Assembly: GCA_023213395.1 (NCBI GenBank)
Contig: CM041465.1
Location: 134,795,741-134,859,740 of the forward strand
Source of the DNA: Cycas panzhihuaensis
Taxonomy: Eukaryota > Cycadophyta
Direction of reading: 5' to 3'
Length of the DNA stretch: 64,000 nt
Positions 9,898 through 19,579 of the stretch are shown piece by piece (position 1 is the first letter of the stretch; each line of letters opens with the position of its first letter). Under the pieces are notes generated by a model. That model did not search any database, had not been told where the DNA came from, and saw only the letters and a program-made list of their open reading frames with translations. The position numbers and the translations under genes were made by a program.

Positions 9898-11290
9898 CTA
9901 GCACTGGGAGCTTTTGCCTTGCTGTCTAATATTTTTGCACACCTCCTCCTGAGATTTTTTTAATTTGGCCACTTCTTCCAGAATATGTAAAGGGTCTGGC
10001 CATACAATAGTAGGAGGAAGCAACAAACCTTTGGACTTGATATAGTCACATAGAATTATAACATCATGGAGTGCATCTAGCAATCTCATATTAGGTAACT
10101 CTCCCGATTGTAGTTGTGCTATTTCCATGGATAGTTCTTGATTAATATTTTGCATGGAATGTAGCTTGGATCTATAAGCATGAATTCAACTCCACACTCT
10201 ACTACATTATACAGATTCTTCGTCTCTTTTCAATATCCAAGCCCCCAATTTATAGATCACATCCTATAAATCTGCGGGGATTTGTTGGCTAAATTGCTCC
10301 TTAAATTTCTTCAATTGAAGGGTTACTTTATTAACATCATCCACCCATTCAACAATAAATTTCTTTAAAAATTCTAACTTTCCTTTTGTCGTCTATAACT
10401 TTTCCTCTAATTGAGCAATCTGTTGTAGGTCTGGTGGTAATCTCCATGAACGTTCTTCCAGCTTTGCAAATAGTTGTTAGGTCATTCATCCCAAGAAGGA
10501 TGTTTTCCATTGCAAAACATCCTGGGGATTTTAGTCCATTGGATCCAAACCTTCTTCCAAAACCTGCTCATCCGAGTAGTACTCGAACTTTGCGGGTTGT
10601 TGATTAATGCCCTTAATAATCTCTCACCTTAGTTTTTCTGTAGCCAATTTCATATGCTATCATTGTTCATGTTCTAAATCCACGGGTTTAGTATTCACTT
10701 GTATCAATGCAGGTTGTGGTTGTTCTTTCTTCTTCACAATAGTTGGCAACTCAAGTTCCACTTTTTATTTCCCTATTTTAATCTGTTATCTTTTCTCTTC
10801 CTCTTTCTTCTTTTCCTCTTTTCTCATTTCTTCTTCCTATTGTCCCATCTTGACCTATGGGGACGCCTCTTCTCGCGGTCCTTCCTCTTCCTTAGAAATT
10901 ACTATCCGAGTTGGAGATGAATTCTGAGTTGCTTTTTGGCATTGTGCAAGCAGTTGGTTGTTTACCTGTTCTTGTGCTTGATTTAATACTAGGTCCTGAG
11001 AATTATCTTTACCAAAAGTCTCAATCCATTTTGCCACTGGAGCTTGCCTATTCTTAGGGATTGATAGGTGAACATTTGGACATTGTAAGAATAAAAGACC
11101 TTGCAGTAATGTTGAATGGATGAACATCACTGACTGTCCCGCATTTTTTACACTCTCTAGATTTTTCTAAAGTTTTTTGGAAACAAAGTCAGCTCAATTA
11201 AATTGCACTCCTTCTGCCACATGTAGTAATGTCAAGTGGAGATTGGTTGGTGCAAATAAATTCGTTTGACTCAAATGCCTTTTGTAAAAA
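9898..11290 (-). pseudogene. Decayed long ORF of unknown family
   Basis: Reading the minus strand from about 11290 to 9898 in essentially one frame gives over 400 codons interrupted by roughly ten stops. The text changes from hydrophobic near 11290-11040 (LHLTLLHVAEGV, SVMFIHSTLLQGLLFL, then PVAKWIETFG), through a Gln/Glu/Lys-rich coiled-coil-like middle, to LLDALHDVIILCDYIKSKG and DPLHILEEVAKLKKSQEE near 9900. I do not recognise the family. The conserved-looking frame suggests a real former protein, perhaps of a non-autonomous element; a host gene is not excluded. Confidence 0.45.
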
Positions 11291-11344
11291 AAAAAAGGGC
11301 GATCCACTTATGCTCCTTAGAACAGATTTCTGGAATGTTGATAC

Positions 11345-11873
11345 TATTAGGAAAGGGCATTCAATCTTCAAGACTTAGGATCTAGAAAGGAGAAACAATT
11401 TGCTCATGAAGTGAGATGATTAGCATCTAAGAGAGGGAATATTAAAATGAACAATCTAACAAACCATAAGCATAAACAAACATAAGCACAATAATACCAA
11501 TATGGAGGAGATGAAATTGATGTAATATCCAAATATGAATGATAGCTTGATTAGAAAACTGGTAGTATAACATGAACTACATGAGAATTGGTCTCAATAT
11601 ATAGAGTTGGAGGAGAGACCTAAGGGGCTTGATGTTTGACAAGTGCCAAGTATCCAAGCTATACCTTTTGCATGTAGGACAAGTGTCCTTTGGGCTTTTT
11701 TTGTTAGCAAAAGTGCATAAGGGTCACTTTGACCCTTAAGTTACAATGTTATATCATTAGAAAGAACGTGGGTGTGCACTTTATCACTTAAGTGGTAAGT
11801 CACTCTTATATAAAGTATAAATAATAAAACATTATGAAGTACATTGCTTAACACGTAAACATAAGGTTTAACA
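11345..11873 (-). repeat. 3' LTR of E4 (529 bp)
   Basis: Begins TATTAGGAAAGGG, aligning with TGTTAAGAAAGGG of the partner at 50495 (terminal TG mutated to TA), and ends AAGGTTTAACA. The C-rich block at 11874-11879 plus TT is the minus-strand polypurine tract AAGGGGGG. The lineage hairpin is present but degraded (TGTTTGACA-AG-TGCCAAGTA). Confidence 0.88.
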
Positions 11874-11881
11874 CCCCCCTT

Positions 11882-13560
11882 ATTGTCGACAATATTAAGT
11901 CGGATACCAAGACCATCTCTGAATTTTTCAAACTTTTTTCTACCAAGTGGCTTAGTAAAGATATCTGTTGTCTGCTGGTTTGTGGGCCTGTAGAAGAGGT
12001 TGATCTCACCCTTTTGAACATGCTTCCTAATAAAATGGTGATGAACCTCTATGTGCTTGGTCCTTGTGCACGGAAAATTGGATTCTTGGTTAACTTGAGA
12101 ACACTTTGATTGTCGCAATATAGCCTGGTGGGGTGATCCTACTCAAGTCCAAGCTCTCCAATAATCCTCTTTAGCCAAATAGCCTCATAAGTTGGGCTGA
12201 TTATAGCTTTGTACTCTGCTTCCTTGGAGGACAAGGTAACATTGGGTTGCTTCTTGCAACTCTATGAAATAACACTTGAACGAAGGGTAAAGCAATAACC
12301 CGAGGTTGATCTGCATCTATGTTGGTATCCTACCCAATCAGAATCTGAGAACCCTTCCAAGATGAAGTTTTAATTATGAACATACTGAAGGCCATGCTGC
12401 AATGTGCCTTTGATGTATCTCAGTATGCGTTTAGCTACATTCTAATGTTTCTGATTCGACTGAGATATGTACCTAGAACAAATCCCAATATCAAATGAAA
12501 TGTCCAGTCTAGTGTTAGTGAAGTAGATTAGACTACCAACTACTTACCGTTACAAGGTGGGATTTGCAGGTTTTACTTTTTCATTGAGTGTCAGCTTTGT
12601 TCCATTCTCCATAGGCGTAGGCACTGGTTTATAGTCCTACATTCTGAACCGCTACAAAATGTCCCAGGAGTATTTTGTTTGGAATATGAAGATATGGCTT
12701 GACTGTTGCCATACTTCTAAGCCTAAAAAATAATGCAGAAGTCTACGATCTATCATCTCAAAACTTCTCTTAAGGTCACCTTGGAGAATTTCAATCATGT
12801 TAGTGTCATTTCCTGTGATCACTAAGTCATCAACATACAAGACAATAAAAATAGCATGGTTCTTCCCAACTTTAATGTATAAGTTAGGATTTGATGTGGA
12901 TCAATGATATCCATGTCTAAAGAAATAGTCATCGATTTTTGAGTACCTTGCTCTTGGGGTTTGTTTCAAGCCATACAATGCCTTTTTGAGGTGACAAACT
13001 AGATATTTTTTGCCTTGTACTTTGTAGCCAAGAGGTTGCTCTAAATGTACCTCTTCTTGAAGATTGTTGTTGAGGAAGGCGCTCTTCATGTCCATTTGAT
13101 AAATTGGCCATTTGCATTTAGTAGCCAAGGCCAAGATGAGTTTAATGGTATTCATATTTGTAACTGGTGCAAAGATCTCCTCGTAGTCAATGCCTTCTTT
13201 TTGTTTGAAGACCTTTGCAACAAGTCGTGCCTTTTGGCGCTTAAATGTACTGCCAGAGTGGAATTTGGTTTTGTAAATCCATTTACAATTGATTGCTTAT
13301 TTGTGTTTAGGAAATTCTACCAAATCCCATGTCCCATTCTTCTTAATAGAATAGATTTCATCATCCATGGCAGCTTTTTAATTTTCATTTTTAAAAGCCT
13401 CTTCAAAAGTGGAAGGGTCATCAACACATAGCACTTCAGTCATAAGTGCATAATTGGTTTGTTGTCGAAACTTTGATGGACGTTTTCTTTCTATGACTTG
13501 GCTGTCCTTTACTATCTAGAAGTACCATTTGGGTAACTTTTTGACTGATGTAACTTGAAC
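11882..13560 (-). pseudogene. E4 RT and RNase H, broken
   Basis: From right to left: a [11 protein letters not shown]-type RT start, then MDMKSAFLNNNLQEEVHLEQ and YGLKQTPRARYSK (13155-12901). [13 protein letters not shown] (12840-12800) contains the catalytic YVDD. After these come RSFEMIDRRLLHYFLGLEV, and near 12118-11990 the RNase H tail HIEVHHHFIRKHV with YRPT and DIFTKPLG. The fragments lie in different frames with several stops. RT and RNase H make double-stranded cDNA in the particle; this copy is inactive. Confidence 0.85.
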
Positions 13561-13561
13561 C

Positions 13562-14499
13562 TCAAGGTCTTCTGGTTGGAGTGGTTGATATGCAGGGATC
13601 AAGTGAAGTTGGTTTTGAAGATGAAGAAGAGACAACCAGTGCAGATGATGTACATGGTGTGGAAGATTGTGAGGGAAGGAAATCCTCAACAATCTGTTTG
13701 TCCTTTTCAATAGGAGGTTGGATGGATGCTGACTCCAACTCCTTATGATCTTCTTCAGCAAAGATGACGTCTCTTAAGATATGTATTTTCCTAGCATTGG
13801 GATCATACAATTTGTATGCCTTGTTAGCATAGCCTATAAAAATACATTTGAGACTATTTTTATCTAACTTTGATCTTTGCTAATGGGGGGTATGCATATA
13901 TACAATGCACCCAAAGGTCCTCAAATGGCTAACGATGGACTTTCTATCAAACCAAGCCTTCTCTGGTGTGATGTTGGTGACTGTAGATGTAGGACTCTGA
14001 TTTGCCACATAGGCAGTTGTGTGGAATGCTTCTGCCCAATATGCTCGAGGTAGCCCTTTAACATGCATTATGGCTCTAGCTTTATTTGCCAAAGTCCAAT
14101 TCATTTGCTCAGGAACTCCATTTTGTTGAGGAGTATGTGGAGTAGTGAGTTGTCTTTGAATCCCATTGTCCTTGTAGAATTGGATGAACTCCTTTGAGGT
14201 AAATTCACTTCCATTATCTGATTTCAGAATCTTGATTGAATAACCAGATTCATTTTCTAATCTTGATTGAATAACCAGATTCATTTTCTACTTCTAGTTT
14301 GAATTCTTTGAATTTTTGAAATGCATCAGATTTTTGCCAGATGAATTAGACCCAAACTTTATGTGAAAAATCATCTATGAAGGAAATGTAATCCAAGGCT
14401 CCTCCAAAAGATGTCGTGGACATGGGTCCACATAAATCTGAGTGGATTAGTTACAAGGGATGTGATGCACACCATGTTTTGCCTTTACGAAAGGTTATT
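13562..14499 (-). pseudogene. E4 integrase core and C-terminal part, broken by E5
   Basis: The core at 14284-13880 reads SDNGSEFTSKEF (second catalytic Asp) and PHTPQQNGVPEQMNW, with the catalytic Glu retained. It continues as YWAEAFHTTAYVANQSP and HLRTFGCIVYMH. A 31-base tandem duplication at about 14228-14289 repeats a stretch coding NESGYSIKI. The linker at 13810-13560 holds NARKIHILRDVIFAEED. E5 entered at 14504; the N-terminal side continues at 21693. Confidence 0.85.
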
Positions 14500-14504
14500 G
14501 ATGT

Positions 14505-15056
14505 TGTTAAACCTTATGTTTAAATGTTAAGTTAATGTACTTTTATTTTTCATGTAATATATGCACTTTTTACTTTAGGGGTGACTTATCACTTAAGTGA
14601 TAAAGTGTACACCCACATTCTTTCTAGTGACACAACGTTGTCACTAAAGGGTCAAATGGACCCTCATGCACTTTTGCTCACATAAGAGCCCAAAATGACA
14701 CATGTCCAACATGCAAGACATGTATCTTGGATGTTTGACACTTGTCAAACATCCAAGGCCTTAGGTCTCTCTTTTCACTCTATATAATGAGACCTCTCCT
14801 CATTGTCTAAAACAAGAGTTGAGTCAGATTGTTATGCTATCGGTTGCTAATCAAACTGCTTCTTCTTGGGAGGTTGGACCAATTCCAACTCCACATATTG
14901 GGTATCATTTTCTCTTGCTCCTTCATTCATGTTTTGTCTCTTTGCTTTCTCTTTGCCTTGAGTTTATTATACTTGTTTATATTTCTGCAACTAGAACTAG
15001 AGTGATGCTAGTTTCTAGATCTAGGGACTATTGAGGCCATCTAGCCTCTTTTCACA
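14505..15056 (+). repeat. 5' LTR of E5 (552 bp)
   Basis: Begins TGTTAAACCTTATG and ends CTCTTTTCACA. It holds an 18-bp perfect palindrome (14586-14603, core CACTTAAGTG) and an ACAACGTTGT palindrome near 14634. A hairpin with 15-bp arms and a 2-base loop lies at 14726-14757, and a TATA box at 14781. An open frame of 71 codons (14819-15034) lies downstream of the TATA box. Confidence 0.95.
14781..14788 (+). promoter_or_regulatory. TATA box of the E5 5' LTR
   Basis: CACTCTATATAATGAG is a good plant TATA box (TATATAAT). The expected start of transcription is about 25-35 bases downstream, near 14815, which would set the U3/R border. The same box recurs in the 3' LTR at about 21412 and in E9 at about 40979. 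Confidence 0.65.
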
Positions 15057-15058
15057 TT

Positions 15059-15069
15059 TGGTATCGAGC
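15059..15069 (+). other. Primer-binding site of E5, one base short
   Basis: TGGTATCGAGC follows the LTR after two bases. Relative to TGGTATCAGAGC it lacks one A, so pairing with initiator-Met tRNA would contain a bulge. E9 has the complete site at the same place. Confidence 0.8.
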
Positions 15070-15288
15070 AAGAGGAGACTAGCTCCCTCGTTTCTCTGCT
15101 TTTTGGTACCGCTCAAGGAGTTCTTTGAAGAAAGCAACAAACCCTTGTGACGACCTTCGCACCAAGGCGATCCAAGGTTTGTTTGAAGGTTTTTTGCAGG
15201 ATCAAGCACTTTTGGAGCTTTTTAAAAGGCACCGTGGAGAAGAAGGTCATTGCTTTTTCTAGTTCCCGGCACCGTGGGCCCCACATTC

Positions 15289-15500
15289 CTCAATCAAAGT
15301 GCTGTTTTCAGCGATCAAAGCTGCTTTTTTAAGCCATCAAAGCGCTGTTTTTCGACCATCAAAGCACCGTTTTCAGCCATCAAAAGCTACTGCAGCCATC
15401 AAAAGCGCCTGCTTTCAGCCATCAAAAGCGTTATTTTTCAGCCATCAAAAGCGCTGCTTTCAGCCATCAAAAGCGTTGTTTTTCACCCATCAAAGTGTTT
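15289..15500 (+). repeat. Tandem array, units of about 21-24 bp, in the E5 leader
   Basis: About ten imperfect units of the type AGCCATCAAAAGCGCTG with a short T-rich tail. The motif GCCATCAAA is nearly constant while the T-run and the following bases vary. No comparable array is present in E4, E6, E9 or E12 at this place. Confidence 0.85.
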
Positions 15501-15848
15501 TTCACCACCGTCCTCTTCATCCAACTGTCCTCACACCCGACCTTGCTTTCAAATTTCACCGTCTCTCTTCATCCACCGTCCTCACACCAGAACTTTGCTT
15601 TCACATTTCATGACTATCCTCTTCATCCATTTGTCCTCACAGTCAGACTTTACTTTCAATTTTCACCACCTGTCCTCTTCATCCAAATTGTCCTCATAGT
15701 CCAGACTTTGCTTTCAATTTTCACCACCGTCCTCTTCATCCACCGTCCTCACATCCAGACTTTGCTTTCAAATTTCAGCCACCGTCTCTTCTTCATCCAC
15801 CGTCCTCACATTCAGACTTTGTTTTCTAATTTCAGCCACCGTCAAGAA
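15501..15848 (+). repeat. Tandem array, units of about 50-60 bp, in the E5 leader
   Basis: Around six units repeat the sequence CACCGTCCTCTTCATCCA, then CCTCACA-CCAGACTTTGCTTT, then AATTTCA. Units differ by small deletions. GTGGGCCCCAT follows at 15855 and GTGGGCCCCAC precedes the pair of arrays at 15274, the motif that forms the array in E9. Confidence 0.85.
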
Positions 15849-16953
15849 ATTTTAGTGGGCCCCATTAGCCCTCAACACAAATGTCCATAAATTTTAGTGT
15901 TCAAATTGCAAAAAAAATTTCAAAATTTAGCCTATGTTTTGGCTCTTCAAATTTTTAACACTTAGTTATTGTTTGAACAAGTGTTAATTAAGTGATTTTA
16001 AGTGTTTTTTTTTTTTAAAGTGATACTCATCACTAAATTTTAAAACACTTTTAAGGCACCTTGCATGGTGACCTATTGCCCTTAGTCTCAAAGAGGGCTC
16101 AAATACTTAATAAAAATCACTTTTTTTTATCGTTGGGACTAATTTAAAGTCCCAACACTTGGTGCTTGATGTCATTTTTCATGCAAGTGGCTCTCTTACC
16201 CTCATTTGTTCAACATTAAAAGGAACCAACTTGTATCTTCATCACAAGTTTTGCATTACTTCTTTCAAAGACTTAAGCTTTTTTTTCAAAAAAAGTACTT
16301 TGCAAAAATTATTGTAATCAAGCATTTGGTTTCTTACTTGGATCAACATAGCACTACATTTTCATTAAAGTGCTCATTGTAAAAACACTACAAGTGTTCA
16401 TATTCATGTACTTACATTGCTTCCTCTTGAAGCCACTCTTATTGTAAAGCTTAAATCAAAGCATTTTCATAAGTACATTTTCCAAGCAAAAAGAAACCTA
16501 AGTTCACTTTAAAATTTTCTAAAAGTGACTTAAAATCATAGAGAGGCTCGAAAAGGTTCAAACCTTGTCTCTAAATTAACCTTAAGCTTGGTGCATTCCC
16601 TAGGGGACCAACCGACTGCATTTGGCCAAGGCACGACAATTAAGGTTGCTTGAGGGAAAGGAGGTTCGAAAAGGGTGTTATTGGGTGTGAATCCTGTGGA
16701 AAGCATGGTACGTCCATGCAGATCAACCCCACCGCCTTTGTCCTAGATTTAACTTGGCCAACATTTGGATCTCCTCTATAAGATCAAGTTGGACCAACTC
16801 TATAGCCTAGTCCTCCACCCCTTATCATTCCATTCAGTTGTTGGATCTTCTAGTATGATCAGGACTGTTGGTTTCGTTAGAAGGTGGAACTTAAGCGGCA
16901 AAGCTTTGAGTCTCCAAGTTATCCGCTAGCTTCAAGTGTTTATAAACCCAAAC

Positions 16954-17960
16954 ATGGTCGCCATAAACATGCTAAATGCATGCACTATTCGTTAACGGGA
17001 CAAGATAATTATCAAGAATGGAAGAGACTCACCGTAACTTGCTTATCATGAGCGAATTTTGGAGTTATGTTTCCGGGAGATTACCTCGACCATCACTGTT
17101 ACCAATGGGAATGTTCTTGTGCAACCCGATGTTGCTTTGCTTTATCGCTTGGGAAGCCAAAGATGAAATTGCTTTGGCATTCCTTCACATGATTGTTGAT
17201 GTAAATGTAGATCGAATATTCTTTGGTGCTAACACTTCTAAGGAAACTTGGGACACCTTGTCCTCATTGTATGAAAGGCGAGATCAAGCTCGCATTTTAA
17301 TGGTTAAAGCAAAATTGTATTCTATTAAGTTTATCAAGCCCATGTCGGCTTTTCTTTCCTCCATCAAGGAGGTATGTAATGAATCGAATACACTTGGAAG
17401 TCCAAAGAACGAGGGATGAATTGATCACATCCATCACCAAAGCCTTACCAAAAACTACAATGGCTTTATTTCATCTACTACAAGAGATGGTTCCTCAAAA
17501 CTATGACATTCAACGAATTTGAAAGTCTACTACTTCAAGAAGAACAAATCTACACTAAAGATAATGAGGAGGTACCATCTACATCAGTGCATTTACGGCC
17601 AATTCAAAGGCAAAGAACCCAAACCTCGCACTTTCAAAGCGGTTTGGGAACATGAACATTAGGTCTTCAAGGACCAATGTTGTATGTCATTATTGTGGCA
17701 ACCCGCCACATCGCACCCGAGTGTCGGAAAAGCAAGCGATCTACGCCAACAACAAAGGCAGCCCACGCAACAATGCCAACAACAACGAAATACACCAAAG
17801 AAGACCAATGACAACAAGAAATTACGCCACCGTATCAAATGTTTCAACAAAGAATAACAATAACCCCTCGACCAAATCGAGGTGCCTATCGAGGAGGTCA
17901 AAGAGGAAGGGGGGGCTTCAAAGGTGGCAATCAATGCCACTCTAATCGCTTGAGATGAAG
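16954..17960 (+). pseudogene. E5 gag (UBN2 type), broken
   Basis: The start is ATG at 16954 (MVAINMLNACTIR), but one missing base after CGT gives an immediate stop. The later segment 17150-17419 has AKDEIALAFLHMIVDV and ARILMVKAKLYSIKFIKPMSAFLSS in frame with UBN2 gag. More single-base losses occur near 17405, 17450 and 17490. The zinc knuckle near 17680 (CHYCGNPPH) loses its last Cys by frameshift. Compared with the same region of E9, most lesions are single-base deletions. Confidence 0.85.
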
Positions 17961-17971
17961 ACAAACTGCTT

Positions 17972-19500
17972 TTGTGCATATCGACATCTAAGGTTGATGA
18001 AACTTGGATTATTGATTACGGAGCTTCACAACACATGACTGGAAGTGAAGAGCTCCTCACCAACATCAAGGAAGGCAAAGGTCAATTAGTGACCTTTGGG
18101 AATAATCAATCTACCAAAATTTCTGGAGTAGTCACAATCACTCCATTTTTTTCCTCATCAAATCCTTCCTCCACATTTCCCATGGCAATGCCTATTTAAT
18201 ACCTTCAATGGACAAAAATTTACTATTTGTTAGCCAGTTGGACAAGCAACAGATGAGTGTATTGTTCCAAAATGGGAAATGTATAATTAGTGACAAAGAA
18301 GACCAAGTAGTAGTCATTGGCTATGAGGATCAAGGCCTCTACAAGATGGATGCAAATAATATAACACTTGATTCTCGCTACTCGTTCCATTGTCACTCCT
18401 TACTTGTCCAAGATGCAACTTTGGCATCAACGTCAGGCCATTTGAGCTTAGACAATTTGAGGCGTATGATCAACAAGAACATGGTACATGGGCTTCCTAA
18501 GATTTATGGAACGAAATGTCTTTAAAGCGTGCATTATGGGAACTCAAAGATCGCTTGCCTTTCCCTAAAGGCAAAGCGTGATGTATCACATCCTCTGCAG
18601 CTAGTACATTCGGATTTGTGTGGACCTATGTCCACATCATCCTTTGGAGGAGCTTTGTATTATATCTCCTTCATTGATGATTTTTCTCACAAAGTTTGGG
18701 TTTACTTCATCAAACACAAATCTGAAGCATTTTCCAAGTTCAAAGAATTCAAACTTGAAGTGGAAAATGAGTCTGGCCATTCAATCAAAACATTCAGGAT
18801 AGACAATGGAGGTGAATTTACATCAAATGAATTCACCCAATACTGCAAGGATAACGGCATTCGGAGACAACTGACGATACCTCACACTCCTCAACAAAAT
18901 GGAGTCCCCGGACAGATGAACAGAACTTTGGCCAATAAAGCCAAAGCTATGATGCATGCACAAGGACTCACTCGAGCCATCAAGTGGAGGCATTTCACAC
19001 AACTGCCTATGTGGCCAATCGTAGTCCTACTACAGTAGTCACCAACATGACACCCGAGGAGGCATGGTCTGGCAAAAAGCCCATTGTCAGCCATTTGAGG
19101 ACTTTTGGGTGCACTGCTTATATGCACATTCCCGATCAGCAAAGGAAGAAATTAGACAAGCATAGTCTAAAATGCATCTTTGTAGGTTATGCCATTCACA
19201 ACAAAGCCTACAAGTTGTATGATCCTATAGGGAAGAAAATGCATCTCTCAAGAGATGTCATCTTTCTCAAGAAGATCACCGGAGGTGCAAACAAGATCCA
19301 TGCAACCTCCCATTGACAAAGGCAAGAAGATTGTTGAGGCCTTCCTTCCCTCTCAATCCTCTACACCATGTTCATCATCCGCACTACCGGGCCATCTACT
19401 TCAACCGAATTTGCTCCACTTGATCCAAGCACATCTTCCGTTGACCAACCACTTACACCGTAAGATCTTGAGGTTCAAGTAACTTCAATTCAAAAGTTAC
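17972..19500 (+). pseudogene. E5 protease and integrase, broken
   Basis: The protease active site near 18012 reads IDYGASQHMTG, where E9 has IDSGASQHMTG. The integrase zinc region near 18400-18540 is frameshifted. The core at 18529-19038 has VHSDLCGPMSTSSFGG (first Asp) and RIDNGGEFTSNEF (second Asp). HTPQQNGVPGQMNR has Gly in place of the catalytic Glu. The segment at 18984-19316 has HLRTFGCTAYMHIPDQQ. The DDE triad is therefore incomplete. Confidence 0.88.
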
Positions 19501-19579
19501 CCAAATGGTACACACAAAGCATTTCAGACGGTCACATCATTGAAGGAAAACGTCCATCTAAATATCCAAGAAGAAACCA

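Larger units (their letters stand above)
15070..16953 (+). other. E5 5' leader
   Basis: No protein gene is seen. The order is: a conserved block of about 150 bases also found in E9 (AGAGGAGACTAGCTCCCTC and onward), a variable cassette with tandem arrays (15289-15848), then an AT-rich conserved part starting near 15895. The last part, about 16560-16950, is shared with the leaders of E4, E6 and E9 and includes GGTGCATTCCCTAGGGGACC and TACGTCCATGCAGATCAACC. ORFs in the arrays are repeat products. Confidence 0.7.

Noticed and set aside
11345-11873. Left E4 LTR starting at TGTTGATACT (11336)
   Set aside because: Alignment with the partner LTR and the GATAC/GATAT duplication place the start at 11345, with a mutated TG.
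15289-15500. Possible CRISPR-like array
   Set aside because: Units are contiguous and imperfect with no unique spacers of even length, and the sequence is plant nuclear retroelement DNA. No cas genes.
15250-15890. Ser/His/Phe-rich repeat ORFs of 104-149 codons
   Set aside because: Products of the two tandem arrays in the E5 leader; all three plus frames are open for part of it.
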